A stretch of DNA of 64,000 bases from Cyanobacteria bacterium REEB67 (GTDB taxonomy: Bacteria > Cyanobacteriota > Vampirovibrionia > Obscuribacterales > Obscuribacteraceae), in assembly GCA_018971775.1 (NCBI GenBank), contig JAGXAB010000012.1, positions 1 through 64,000 on the forward strand. The letters run 5' to 3'. The position numbers and the translations under genes were made by a program. A model generated the notes under the pieces. It searched no databases. It saw only the letters and a list, made by a program, of their open reading frames with translations, and was not told the origin of the DNA. Positions 28,951-39,329 of the stretch are shown piece after piece (within the stretch, counting starts at the first letter, position 1; each line of letters begins with the position of its first letter).

Positions 28951-29808
28951 ATGGATAACGTGCACATCACCGACGAGCAAAGCCTGGAAGTTTCCCGGCT
29001 AACCGATGGCGACAAGAATGAGCGCGACTTCCAGGCGATCACGACAGTAGACGATAGCGCAGACGGCATCGCCGGCGCCCAATCAGTATCCCTCGACGAA
29101 GGCGACGGTCACGGCCATACCATGACCGTGGTCGAGCACCTCGATGAATTGCGCACCAGACTTTTGCGCAGTATCGCCTATGTCTTCGTAGCCTTTGTCA
29201 CCGCTCTCTTTTTCACCAAAGATGTTTTGCGCTTTTTGGAAGCACCCGCCGGTGGTATCACTTTCCAGGCACTGTCTCTGGAAGAGCCTTTGATTGTTTT
29301 TTTCAAAGTGGCCTTCTATTTATCTTTGATCGCCGCCTCGCCCCTGCTGCTTTTTGAAATCAGTCGCTTCGTCTCTCCTGGTCTGACGCGCAAAGAAAGA
29401 AAAGTACTGGCTCCTCTAGTGGTCGGCGGACCGATTCTTTTTGTTTGTGGCGCGCTCTTTGCCTACTATTTCCTCCTGCCGCCGATGCTGCATTTCTTCA
29501 GCTCATTTGGTCAGGGCGTCACACCAATCAATCAGCGCCTCGATTTTTATATTTCCCTGGTCAGCTCGATCTTGCTTTACATGGGCCTTTGCTTTCAGAT
29601 GCCGATCATCATCTTTGCTCTGGCCATGGCCGGGGTAGTGACCTCGGGCATGCTGATCAAAGTATGGCGCTTCGCCATCTTCGGCACCGCTCTTGTCGCT
29701 TGCGTGATCACCCCTGACCCGACTGCCTTTTCGATGCTGCTCGTCATGGCGGCCCTGAATGGCCTATACATACTGTCGATAATCATGCTCAAATTAGCCA
29801 GGAAGTGA
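28951..29808 (+). CDS. tatC: Sec-independent protein translocase TatC with N-terminal extension
   Basis: VVEHLDELRTRLLRSIAYVFVAF...FVSPGLTRKERKVLAPLVV...FALAMAGVVTSGMLIKVWRFAIFGTALVACVITPDPTAFSMLLV. Confidence 0.95.
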   Translation: MDNVHITDEQSLEVSRLTDGDKNERDFQAITTVDDSADGIAGAQSVSLDEGDGHGHTMTVVEHLDELRTRLLRSIAYVFVAFVTALFFTKDVLRFLEAPAGGITFQALSLEEPLIVFFKVAFYLSLIAASPLLLFEISRFVSPGLTRKERKVLAPLVVGGPILFVCGALFAYYFLLPPMLHFFSSFGQGVTPINQRLDFYISLVSSILLYMGLCFQMPIIIFALAMAGVVTSGMLIKVWRFAIFGTALVACVITPDPTAFSMLLVMAALNGLYILSIIMLKLARK

Positions 29809-29814
29809 TCACCG

Positions 29815-31026
29815 ATGGACTGGCAGCTAATCTCCCACTACATAGTTGCCATACTGGTCCTACCGATTGTGGTTGCCACCGTCCGCAGTGTAGTCAAAAA
29901 CAGCGCGTCCTTATTCGATGACGATCTCACCGCTAAAGATCGCGCCATTCTCAAACAATTCGCCATCTTTTTACTCCTGCCTCTGGTAGCGCTCTTCCAC
30001 GAGCTCGGTCACGCCGTGGTGGCAAAAATGCTCGGTATCGACGTGATGGCATTTCACTGGAGTTTGTTCTTCGGTCAGGTCGACGTGGGCGGCAATCGCA
30101 CCCCGCTTCAAGATTTCATCATCGCCCTGGCCGGCAACGCCTTTCAGCTGGTTGCCACCCTACTGGCACTGCTCATCGCCGTCTTGAGCCGCTCACCGGC
30201 GATGGTGGCATTGAATATCTATCTCTATTTGTTCTCCGGTTTTTCCGGATTGATTTTTTACCCGCTGCTCTCGCTCTTTTCCTGGAATTACGATTTTCTG
30301 ATTATTTACGGCAGCGAAGAGCGCAGCCTTGCTTTGATCGTCGGCTTTATCCATATTCTCCTGGTCGCTCTTTTTGTCTGGACCTTTTTGAGTCAGCGCG
30401 CCCGCCTCTGGTACGCCAAAAAGACGAGACCGGCCTGGGCAAAAGAATACGACCGTGTCCTTGCCCGTGTGCAGGCGCAACCAAATGCGGTGAATATCCT
30501 CTCACAGGCCTGGCAATTTTATTTCGTCGGTCTCGATAAATCGGCCGAGATCGCTCTCGATAAAGCAGAAAGGCTGGACCCCGAGCTCAAAGACATCTGG
30601 CTCCTGCGCGGCTATTTGCATCAAAGTAAAGGCCGCTATCAAAGCGCCCTGCTTTGTTTCGATCAGATTACCGAATCGGTGAAGAATGACAAGTCTCTGC
30701 TGGCCAGGGGCTGGATGGCCCGCGGCCACTGCCTGGGCGAAGAACTGGATAATCGCTCGCGGCCGAGTAAGGACTTAGCTAAAGATTACGCCGAACTGTT
30801 AAAGTCCTATAAGGAAGCATCAAAGGCCGACGGAAATCTAGCCGATCCGCACTATTACCTGGCTGTAACACTCGTCAAAGCCCGGCAATTTAAGGAAGCG
30901 GAAACCGAGGTCGAACTCTGTCAAAACTACGCTAAACGCGGCCTGAACTGGCTCGACCCGATCCTGGCGACAATGATCCGCGAAGTCCTGGCAGATATAC
31001 GCCAGGGTCAAAAAGCGCAGTCATAA
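29815..31026 (+). CDS. Membrane M50-like metalloprotease with C-terminal TPR region
   Basis: HExxH motif in a TM helix (LLPLVALFHELGHAVVAKMLGIDVMAFHWSLFFG), multiple TMs, then TPR-like repeats. Confidence 0.78.
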   Translation: MDWQLISHYIVAILVLPIVVATVRSVVKNSASLFDDDLTAKDRAILKQFAIFLLLPLVALFHELGHAVVAKMLGIDVMAFHWSLFFGQVDVGGNRTPLQDFIIALAGNAFQLVATLLALLIAVLSRSPAMVALNIYLYLFSGFSGLIFYPLLSLFSWNYDFLIIYGSEERSLALIVGFIHILLVALFVWTFLSQRARLWYAKKTRPAWAKEYDRVLARVQAQPNAVNILSQAWQFYFVGLDKSAEIALDKAERLDPELKDIWLLRGYLHQSKGRYQSALLCFDQITESVKNDKSLLARGWMARGHCLGEELDNRSRPSKDLAKDYAELLKSYKEASKADGNLADPHYYLAVTLVKARQFKEAETEVELCQNYAKRGLNWLDPILATMIREVLADIRQGQKAQS

Positions 31027-31110
31027 TTTTCTCTCAGACTTGTCAGTATAAAAGCCTCCTATAATTGCCGCGTTGTCTGGTCTCAATCCCAGGAAAGGCG
31101 AAGGCTCTTT

Positions 31111-32451
31111 TTGAACTTCCAGCAGTTTGTCCACGAATTTTTCAGTAGCGATCCGCTTTCGCACAACTTCGTCTCCTGGTGCGCGACCGGACTGGCGATG
31201 CTGGTCAGTCTCGACACGGTAATCAGACTGTGGACCGAAAGACACCGCCTGCTAAAAGAAGATTTGAACGATGAAGATCGCGCCTTTGCCTGGCGCCTGG
31301 TCGTCTTCACCGTGCTGCCCCTGCTCACCTGGATCGATTGGCGCGCCACCGATGTCGCCGCGCAACTTAGTGGTGGCTACCTCTCCGCCGTCTCTTATGG
31401 CTTTATCTGGTATCAAGCGCTAATCGAAGGTCTCTCGCACGCGACCACGCCTGAGCAGGCGGCCCTCGTCTATGTCGCCGGCGAAGCAGCGCAAATAGCC
31501 TTTGCACTACTGCTGGTGCCGGCCCTTTTCCTCAGACCGCATCCATTTTTTGCCTCTTTCCTCGGATACACCATCGCCTTTACTCTCGGTTTCAACTTGA
31601 TAGTCGATCCGATCTTGTCTCTGGCCGGCTTTGGCTTACCGCGCTGGGCAGAAATCGTCCGTATCGGCATGACGCACCCGGGCAGCATCGACACCCTGGT
31701 GGCTTGCCAGGCTGGCATGACCGGCCTCTATCTCTTTTTCATCAGCAGCAGTGCGGTTAGATTGTGGTTTTCGGATCTGACCAGACCGGAAATCGCTGAA
31801 CATTTGAAAAATTGCCTGAAGGATTCGAAAGTCCATCTGCTCAAAAGTTCGCTCGCTGACGCCGATCAGCCGCCTTCCTCCACGGTCACCCTCAAGCTGG
31901 GTATTTTATATCTGCGCGCCGGATTGAACAGACAGGCCGGCAAATTGCTCAAGGAAATGGGCAAGCTCTTCCCAGGCTCGCTCAGCACGACATTTCTAGC
32001 AGCGATGCTCGCCTTCCAGGACCGCAACTACAAAGAAGCCCGGCTGGCTTTCGTCAAAAGCGCCGACTTTGCCCATGTGGACGGCGAGCTCAAAGCCAGC
32101 CTGCTTGCCGCCGCCGCCTGCTCGGCCTTCGCCCAGGGCGACACGGAAGGCGCCCTCGATCTCTGCCAGCGGGCTCTGGAATTTGAAGACGCCTGCCTGA
32201 CCGCCAGGCTGGTCAAAGTGGACGCCTATCTGGCCAAAGGCAAAAAAGAGCAGGCCGCTCAAGAAATCATGGTGGCCATGCACCTCGGCCTTGATTTTGA
32301 CCTGAAAGACAAAGTACCGGTCGACGCAGACCAGGTTTTCGACTTAATCTGCAAAGTCGAAGAAAAAACCGAAAACACGGCACTCATGGGGCAAATCGAA
32401 CAATTGGAGGCGACCCTGGAGAAATCCGGCAGACCAAACAAGCTCAGTTGA
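31111..32451 (+). CDS. Paralogue of the upstream M50-like/TPR protein lacking HExxH
   Basis: Same topology and order (DEDRAFAWRLVVFTVLPLLTWIDWRATDVAAQLSGGYLSAVSYGFIWYQALIEG, TMs, TPR); the HELGH position reads WRATD. Confidence 0.7.
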   Translation: MNFQQFVHEFFSSDPLSHNFVSWCATGLAMLVSLDTVIRLWTERHRLLKEDLNDEDRAFAWRLVVFTVLPLLTWIDWRATDVAAQLSGGYLSAVSYGFIWYQALIEGLSHATTPEQAALVYVAGEAAQIAFALLLVPALFLRPHPFFASFLGYTIAFTLGFNLIVDPILSLAGFGLPRWAEIVRIGMTHPGSIDTLVACQAGMTGLYLFFISSSAVRLWFSDLTRPEIAEHLKNCLKDSKVHLLKSSLADADQPPSSTVTLKLGILYLRAGLNRQAGKLLKEMGKLFPGSLSTTFLAAMLAFQDRNYKEARLAFVKSADFAHVDGELKASLLAAAACSAFAQGDTEGALDLCQRALEFEDACLTARLVKVDAYLAKGKKEQAAQEIMVAMHLGLDFDLKDKVPVDADQVFDLICKVEEKTENTALMGQIEQLEATLEKSGRPNKLS

Positions 32452-32614
32452 ACAATTTTTTTTGCGGCTCTTACGAAATTTCGCTATCTTCTTTTTACCA
32501 GATCCATATAATAACTTTGACTATTGTCAAGAACTAGCGGCGATTCAGATCCGGAAACCCTATCCTATCCCATCCCCTCACTCAATCCATTTGATTAGAA
32601 AAACGGGTATTGGC

Positions 32615-35611
32615 GTGGCCAACAACAGCATACGTCTAAACATTAGAGCCAGAATGTTGCTTCTGTGCCTTGGCGTTGCCGCACCTCTTCTGGCGATCGG
32701 CAGTTTTTCGCTTTTTAAAGAATACAAAACTCTCAAAATGGAAGCCGAGCGAGCAACGACGATGCAGGCCGCCACCGGTGTCGGCACGCTCAATAGCTGG
32801 GCGACTTCGCAGTGTCATTCCCTGAGCTCCGTCGCCGCCTTGCTGGCCACTGAACCAAAGCAAAAGCCAGAACAAATCAAAAAGACACTGGCCGCCGCTC
32901 TCACCAGTCAACCGACCTGGCAGGGCCTTTATCTCGTCAGCGAAGACGGGCGGGCTGTTTTGAGCGCCGCTACCGCTGCCGGAGCGCGCGATCTGAGCAG
33001 CGATCTGGTTAAGGATAAGAGTTTTGTTAGCGCCGTCAATCAGTCTATCCTGCCCCAGAAAGGCGATATGCTCGATACGCTGCTCATGGATCAGACCAAT
33101 GCACCGCATCTAGTCGCCATGGCACCGATCGTCCGCGGCAAAGCTATAAAAGGATCACTTGTCGCGAGCATCACACCAAACGCGGTGCTTGGACTTTTCA
33201 CCGGTCTGACCGGACCGCTCGATCAAAACAATGCAGTAATCGCTGTAATAGATTCGCAAAAGCGCGTCATTGCGCGCAACCTCGGCAACGCTTACTGGCA
33301 AGGACGCGACTTTTCGCATGCCAAGACAGTGCAGGCCTCGACCCACAAAATCCGGGGCACGATCGAAGGGGTTGGCATCGCCGACCCGACTGCCCGCGCT
33401 TATGCCTTTGACCGTGTACCGGGCACCAACTGGTTGCTCGTCGTCGGTGTGCCGACCACGGCCATCTACGGTACTGCTCACGACTGGCTAAAATTGATGA
33501 TCGCCCTGGCTGTCTGCGCTATCGGCATATCATTTGTCCTGGCTTACATGGCCACCCACCATTTCACCCGCACAATCAACGGTCTGGTGCGAGAAGCGCT
33601 GGCACTGGGACGGGGCGACTTCAGCAAGCGCGTGGCCGTCAACTCGACCGACGAGCTTGGTCTGCTCGCGCGTGCCTTTAACGAAATGGCCGGACTGCTC
33701 GAGAGCGAACGCGACCAGAAAGACATGGTGCAACGCATCTCCGAATCGGTCAGACAATCCCTCGATATAGATCAAATCCTCAACACCACTGTCGAAGAAC
33801 TCGGCCGAAACCTGAAAGCAAGTCGTTGTTGCCTGGCCTTGATCGACACCCATCAAACTCTGGCCACGGAAGACGACGAGCTCGTCTTTGACTATAACTG
33901 GTGGGACGAAGCGACTGGCGGCACGCCCTTGCAAGACCGGGTGGTCCTGATCGGCACGACTACGATCCTGCGTAAGATTATCGACCAGGGCTCGTTGATC
34001 TGGCTCGATATGCTGGCCATCGATCACAAAAACGAAATTTTCTGCTCCGGTAAATTCCGCAGCGACGACGTAAACAATATGAGCGAAAGCGATTGGGCCT
34101 CGGTCAAATCGCTGGTGGCCTGTCCGATTACGACACAGAGCGGCACCCGCGGCATGATTCTGGTCCAACAATGCGATCATCTGCGCTACTGGGGACAATC
34201 CGAGCTCGGCTTGATCGAAGCCGTGGCCAGCCAGGTAGCTCTAGCCATCGAACACGGCCGTCTCTACAAACACGCCCGCACTATGGCCGAGCAAGAACAG
34301 CTGATCAATCATATAGTGCGTTCGGTGCGCACGTCCCTTGATGTAGACACCATCCTCGATACTGTCACCATAGAGCTCTCCAAGGCTCTCGGAGCCGATC
34401 TGGTGCAGATTGCTCAACCGCGCGCCGAAGGGCCGCTCATAGTCACCCACGAATTTTCGGCCGGCAGTGGCCTGACAGACGACACCACCAGCGGTGTAGA
34501 TGACCATGCCAGCCCGGATGCCAACTCACCTGCAGATGCAGATATCGCCAGCGTGCCGACCAGGAGTAGCGACGTCAAACACAAGGGCCTGAGCCTCTAT
34601 CCCAACAATATCGATTTTCATCCCAATGCCAGCGCCGGCAATTTCATCGCCGAGACCTCAGGCTCGGTACTCGGTATAGACATCGCCAATCTGAAAGCCT
34701 TTTTCAAAGACAAGGCCACCGACCTCGAGCAGCCAATCAAAATCGAGCTCACGGTCAGCTCTTTGCAAAATGACGACAACACGGTCAACGGGCTGTCGGT
34801 AATCAATGACGTAACGGTCGACAAACGTTGCCATGCCTTCAAAGAATATCTGGAAACGGTAGCGAGCAAATCACTGATTGCTGCTCCATTGCTCAATGAC
34901 AGCCATTTGATCGGCGTGCTCATCGTCCATCAACGCTCCGGTAAACGCGTCTGGACCGAACGCGAAATCAGCCTGGTAAGCGGTGTAGCAGACCAGCTCG
35001 CCGTGGCCATCACCCACGCCCAACTTTTCGCCCAGGTCAAACATCAGGCGATCACCGACGGTTTGACCGGCCTCTACAACCATGTCTATTTAAAAAATCG
35101 CCTCTCCGAAGAGCTCCGTTTGGCCGAGAGGAAAGGTACGCCCGTCTCACTAATCATGATCGACCTGGACAAGCTAAAAGTGATCAACGACAACTACGGC
35201 CATCCAGTCGGAGACGCCGCCATTCGCCAGATTGCTGCCATACTGAAGACCCTTCTGCGCAGTGGCGACACGGCTGCCCGCTACGGCGGCGAAGAATTCA
35301 GTATCATCCTGCCCGAGACAAGCCTTTTGGAAGCGGCACTGATTGCCGACCGACTCTGCAGTCAGATTCGTAACACACCGGTCCCTGGTCTGGGCAAAGT
35401 AACAGCATCGCTTGGCACAGCCTGCTATCCTAAACAGGCGCGCAGCACCTCCGAGCTCATCGAAAAAGCCGACAAAGCTCTCTATGTCGCCAAGAACAGC
35501 GGTCGTGACCAGGTCAGAGTTTTCGAAGAAGACCTGCAGACAACTTCGCAACCGACATTTACCAATGTCACCCGCGAAATCGAAAGCCTCAAACAAAACA
35601 AGAAAGAGTAG
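32615..35611 (+). CDS. Membrane-bound diguanylate cyclase: sensor, HAMP, two GAF and GGDEF domains
   Basis: Two TM segments flanking an extracytoplasmic Cache-like domain, HAMP-like linker, two GAF-like repeats (LDIDQILNTTVEELGRNL; LDVDTILDTVTIELSKAL), GGDEF domain with RYGGEEFSIILPET. Start uncertain; GTG 32615 proposed. Confidence 0.9.
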   Translation: MANNSIRLNIRARMLLLCLGVAAPLLAIGSFSLFKEYKTLKMEAERATTMQAATGVGTLNSWATSQCHSLSSVAALLATEPKQKPEQIKKTLAAALTSQPTWQGLYLVSEDGRAVLSAATAAGARDLSSDLVKDKSFVSAVNQSILPQKGDMLDTLLMDQTNAPHLVAMAPIVRGKAIKGSLVASITPNAVLGLFTGLTGPLDQNNAVIAVIDSQKRVIARNLGNAYWQGRDFSHAKTVQASTHKIRGTIEGVGIADPTARAYAFDRVPGTNWLLVVGVPTTAIYGTAHDWLKLMIALAVCAIGISFVLAYMATHHFTRTINGLVREALALGRGDFSKRVAVNSTDELGLLARAFNEMAGLLESERDQKDMVQRISESVRQSLDIDQILNTTVEELGRNLKASRCCLALIDTHQTLATEDDELVFDYNWWDEATGGTPLQDRVVLIGTTTILRKIIDQGSLIWLDMLAIDHKNEIFCSGKFRSDDVNNMSESDWASVKSLVACPITTQSGTRGMILVQQCDHLRYWGQSELGLIEAVASQVALAIEHGRLYKHARTMAEQEQLINHIVRSVRTSLDVDTILDTVTIELSKALGADLVQIAQPRAEGPLIVTHEFSAGSGLTDDTTSGVDDHASPDANSPADADIASVPTRSSDVKHKGLSLYPNNIDFHPNASAGNFIAETSGSVLGIDIANLKAFFKDKATDLEQPIKIELTVSSLQNDDNTVNGLSVINDVTVDKRCHAFKEYLETVASKSLIAAPLLNDSHLIGVLIVHQRSGKRVWTEREISLVSGVADQLAVAITHAQLFAQVKHQAITDGLTGLYNHVYLKNRLSEELRLAERKGTPVSLIMIDLDKLKVINDNYGHPVGDAAIRQIAAILKTLLRSGDTAARYGGEEFSIILPETSLLEAALIADRLCSQIRNTPVPGLGKVTASLGTACYPKQARSTSELIEKADKALYVAKNSGRDQVRVFEEDLQTTSQPTFTNVTREIESLKQNKKE

Positions 35612-35621
35612 AAAGAGAAAA

Positions 35622-36335
35622 ATGTCCGAGACCAAACAGATCAAAAGACTCGTCCTGTTCGACATCGACGAGACGATGATTTCGTCCGACGGCGCCGGTC
35701 GACGTGCCCTTTCCAGAGCCATCGACGAACTGCACAGCTTACCGGAAGCGCTTGGTTCTTTGCCGATGTCGGGCAAGACCGACAAACAAATCCTGGGCGA
35801 AATATTCATGGCCGCCAATCTCGGCTTTGAAGGAGATCAACTCAAGCTCGAAATCGACAGAGCGCTGGAGCGCTATCTTCACTATCTTGACGAAGAAATA
35901 CCGGCCTCCAAAAATTATATTATCCATACCGGCATCCCGGCTCTCTTAGAGTGCTTGAAGGCCGATCCGCGCGCCTTTCTCGGCCTGCTCACCGGCAACG
36001 TTGCCGTCGGTGCAGAAAAGAAATTACGTCGCTTCGACCTCAACAAGTATTTCGCCATGGGCGCTTTTGGCTCCGACTCGGCCAACCGTCTCGACCTGCC
36101 GGCAATAGCCGTCGACCGCGCCGCCGAGCAGTTCCAGCAATATTTCCAACCGCATGAAGTGGTGATCGTCGGCGACAGCGTCAACGATATAGCCTGCGCA
36201 CACCACTACGGCGCTACCGCCTTGATCGCCAATACGGGCCGCACCACCTGGGAAGAGCTGGAAGCGCACAAACCAAAATATCTATTCAAGGACCTCTCCA
36301 ATCTGGAAGAAGTCGTTGCCGCGATCTTCAATTAG
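35622..36335 (+). CDS. HAD-superfamily phosphatase
   Basis: LVLFDIDETMISSDGAGRRAL, LLTGNVA, VVIVGDSVNDIACAHHYGATALIANTG. Confidence 0.9.
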   Translation: MSETKQIKRLVLFDIDETMISSDGAGRRALSRAIDELHSLPEALGSLPMSGKTDKQILGEIFMAANLGFEGDQLKLEIDRALERYLHYLDEEIPASKNYIIHTGIPALLECLKADPRAFLGLLTGNVAVGAEKKLRRFDLNKYFAMGAFGSDSANRLDLPAIAVDRAAEQFQQYFQPHEVVIVGDSVNDIACAHHYGATALIANTGRTTWEELEAHKPKYLFKDLSNLEEVVAAIFN

Positions 36336-36338
36336 CAA

Positions 36339-37601
36339 TTAACGTACAGTCTCGGAGATGCTTGCACTGACCGTTTTACTCGTCCAGGGCAAGTTGAGCG
36401 CAGCAATATTTTCCTCTCCGACCAATTGCACCATGATCGACTGCGAGGCGATCAGAAGTGTTTTGTTTTTGTGACGGATGGCCCGATCGTAAGCGCTCAC
36501 GCTCATCGTTGCTTCTTTATTGACGGTGCGCCAACGACTCTCGAGTCGTTTATCGAAATAAATAGACTTGAGTAATTTGTCGTCTTCTTTACCGCCTGTC
36601 GCCATAATGTAAGACGTACTGACGGCCTCGGCAGCAGTGGGGATGAAAAATCCCGGACCAAAAACGCTAATCACTGACATGCTGCCCTGCACCAGACCGG
36701 AAAATTTTTCGGCCAGGTAACTATGATCCGAATATTTATGCAAGCGTTTCTTCAATTGGGCAACTACCGGATCAGACTTCATCGCTCGATTGGTTAGCTC
36801 GCGGACTAGCTCTTCCTGCCTGGCCATGTCTAATTCATCGCTCTTAAAGACATTCGCTGGCAGAGTCTCACGTCGAGAAACTGAGCCAATCAGAGCAATC
36901 GTCTTATCGGCCTGCTCTATACCAACGAGGTCGGCAAGCTCCAGCCTGGCGCGTTCCATCTTTGACGACGGCTTGGAGGCAGCTATTACACCACCGGCGG
37001 CATCACGCCCCGGCTCCAGAGGAAGCGCCTCTGATTGACCGTAAGCCTCGGCCACCTGGAGAACAGCTCGAACGATGGCCGGATGAGCTTCATCCACCAC
37101 TCGCTGCTTGCTGTACGCCGCGGATTCGGCGTCAGTCGGATCGACCGGTTTTTCATCGAGGATAACGTCGGCTGCCGCTCGCGAAGGCCCGCAACCACGG
37201 TAGGGAACCATTACGTTGACGGCTTCCTTAGTTTTGGTCACGACTTTACTGCTGGTTGTGCGGTAGTGGGCAACACTTTTGGTCAGATCATCGTAATGCC
37301 GATCGGCACCAAGCGAGCTGTCGAGCAACAAATCCAGCTGCGCTCCGATCAGTTCAGGCGCCGTACATTGCTGTACACCACCGGTCAATACATTAGCCTT
37401 GTTGCCGGGCCCAGACTCTATCAAAACAGGGCTGGCATCGTGCAATGTAAGAAAAAGCGGTGCTTCTGAGGCGCTTAAGGATTCGTCGGAGCTCGCAGCA
37501 TAAGCTACAACAGAGCTACCAATTATAAAAACATTCGTCAGGGCGCCAATCAAGATCAATTTTACGGCAGCTCTTTCTGACTTCTTTAGACTCCAGTACA
37601 T
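36339..37601 (-). CDS. Exported hypothetical protein
   Basis: Signal-like AAVKLILIGALTNVFIIGSSVVAYAAS; start taken at internal ATG; no recognised domain. Confidence 0.6.
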   Translation of the reverse strand: MYWSLKKSERAAVKLILIGALTNVFIIGSSVVAYAASSDESLSASEAPLFLTLHDASPVLIESGPGNKANVLTGGVQQCTAPELIGAQLDLLLDSSLGADRHYDDLTKSVAHYRTTSSKVVTKTKEAVNVMVPYRGCGPSRAAADVILDEKPVDPTDAESAAYSKQRVVDEAHPAIVRAVLQVAEAYGQSEALPLEPGRDAAGGVIAASKPSSKMERARLELADLVGIEQADKTIALIGSVSRRETLPANVFKSDELDMARQEELVRELTNRAMKSDPVVAQLKKRLHKYSDHSYLAEKFSGLVQGSMSVISVFGPGFFIPTAAEAVSTSYIMATGGKEDDKLLKSIYFDKRLESRWRTVNKEATMSVSAYDRAIRHKNKTLLIASQSIMVQLVGEENIAALNLPWTSKTVSASISETVR

Positions 37602-37777
37602 TCTTGCTAGCAAACTCCAGTCGCTTGACAGATAATAACAGTCATTTTGCCGGGAAGATACACACGTGAATAAGACCATCTTAATTGCGCGACACAAGCG
37701 CGTCTTGACGCCGTGCGCGTCGGCGTCAGTTACCGCATCGCTTCAAACGAAACCTTTAGCCGCTCCCGAGAGCTTCC

Positions 37778-39139
37778 CTATTGAAGTTTCTTGCCCTTGT
37801 ATTCGCCGGTCAGAGACTCGAGGAAGGCGACAATAGAATCAGTCTCGGCGGCAGTCAATTTATTGCCGGCTTCATAAACGCCCATGACCGAGACGGCCTC
37901 TCTCAAAGTGGCGGCGGAGCCGTCGTGGAAATAGGGCGCAGTGAGGGCTATATTGCGCAGGAGCGGCACTTTAAACTTGCCCATATCGAGGCGGTCATGG
38001 CTGACATTGAAGCGACCATCATCGGCAGGGGTGTGGGGCATGTGCAAGGTATTTTCGCGATAGGCGAAATAATCTTTGTAGACGCCCATTTTCTCAAAAG
38101 ACATGCCGCCCATACCTACCCCGGCGTGACAAGTGGCGCAACCTTTTTCCATAAAAGTCAAATAGCCGCGCTTCTGCTGATCACTCAAAGCGGACTGATC
38201 TCCCTTTAAATATTTATCGAAGGCGGAGTTTGGCGTCAACAGGGTCTTTTCATAGTTGGCGATGGCATCTTTAATATTTGATTCGCTAAGCGAAGCCTTG
38301 TAAGCGGCTTTACTCATTGCACCATATGCGGTATCGCCAGCCAGTTTGGTCAGGATACTTTTAAAATCGGTTGCCATCTCATGCGGATTGGTAATCGGTC
38401 CACTAACTTGATCGGCAAGGTCTCTGGCGCGCCCGTCCCAAAACTGACAAAAGTTAAAAGCGCTATTGAATACCGTCGGAGAATTGATCGCTCCTTGCTC
38501 GCCGTGCACACCAGTGGAGACTCGCAACCTGTCTGTGCCCCCCTTATCGAGAGCATGACAGCTGGCGCAGGAAACCGAATTGTCTGTGGAGAGCCTTTTG
38601 TCGAAATAGAGCCTTTCTCCCAGCCGCGCCTTATCGACGTCGACATGAAATGGATTTTTTTCGGGAATGGCTGTCAGAGCGATGCCTGAATCCTCCTGCT
38701 TATCTTGAATGTAGGAGAGGATAGCTCCTTTTTGAGAATCGGACAGAGCGGCGCTCCAGTGCAAAAGCGTGTATTTGGCCGGGGGCATACTGCCCGATTT
38801 GATCACTGTCGCTATCTTGGCCAGGTCGATGGCACCGATCGGCTCAAGGCCGGCCAGCTGATTTTTGGAGAGACGAAAAGCAGTCTGCGCACTTTCAATA
38901 TCGTGGGCAATCATTTCTTTAGCGATTGGCCACTGAAAATAGATCGGATATGAGGTCATCCCCTGGGTATGACAGTCGACGCAGCTCACCTGCATCAACT
39001 TGGAAACCTCGATAAAGCGAGGATTGTCACTTTTATCGTCGATTTTTTCACGCCTCAGGAAATAATTGGAAATCGGTAAAGCCAGGACGGCAATGAAGCC
39101 TGTGGCGATAATGATTATCGAAAGCGTACGCAGATTCAC
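37778..39139 (-). CDS. Cytochrome c peroxidase family protein with an extra N-terminal haem-binding domain
   Basis: Three CxxCH motifs: CVDCH, CASCH, CATCH; GERLYFDKRLSTDNSVSCASCHALDKGGTD; N-terminal TM. Confidence 0.92.
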   Translation of the reverse strand: MNLRTLSIIIIATGFIAVLALPISNYFLRREKIDDKSDNPRFIEVSKLMQVSCVDCHTQGMTSYPIYFQWPIAKEMIAHDIESAQTAFRLSKNQLAGLEPIGAIDLAKIATVIKSGSMPPAKYTLLHWSAALSDSQKGAILSYIQDKQEDSGIALTAIPEKNPFHVDVDKARLGERLYFDKRLSTDNSVSCASCHALDKGGTDRLRVSTGVHGEQGAINSPTVFNSAFNFCQFWDGRARDLADQVSGPITNPHEMATDFKSILTKLAGDTAYGAMSKAAYKASLSESNIKDAIANYEKTLLTPNSAFDKYLKGDQSALSDQQKRGYLTFMEKGCATCHAGVGMGGMSFEKMGVYKDYFAYRENTLHMPHTPADDGRFNVSHDRLDMGKFKVPLLRNIALTAPYFHDGSAATLREAVSVMGVYEAGNKLTAAETDSIVAFLESLTGEYKGKKLQ

Positions 39140-39329
39140 CTGATCACCATCATCTTGTCACCATCAGGCCTGTTCAGGGCCATGCAAAAAGCATCCGCAA
39201 CTTGACCTGCTCAGAGTTTACCCTTGCCCTGCCTAGATCTGAACGAAAAATGTCGATTGTCGCTAACTCTCGTTATAATGACCTCTCCAGATATAATCGA
39301 CAGCTTAAACCGAGCAAGAGGGTAGATTT

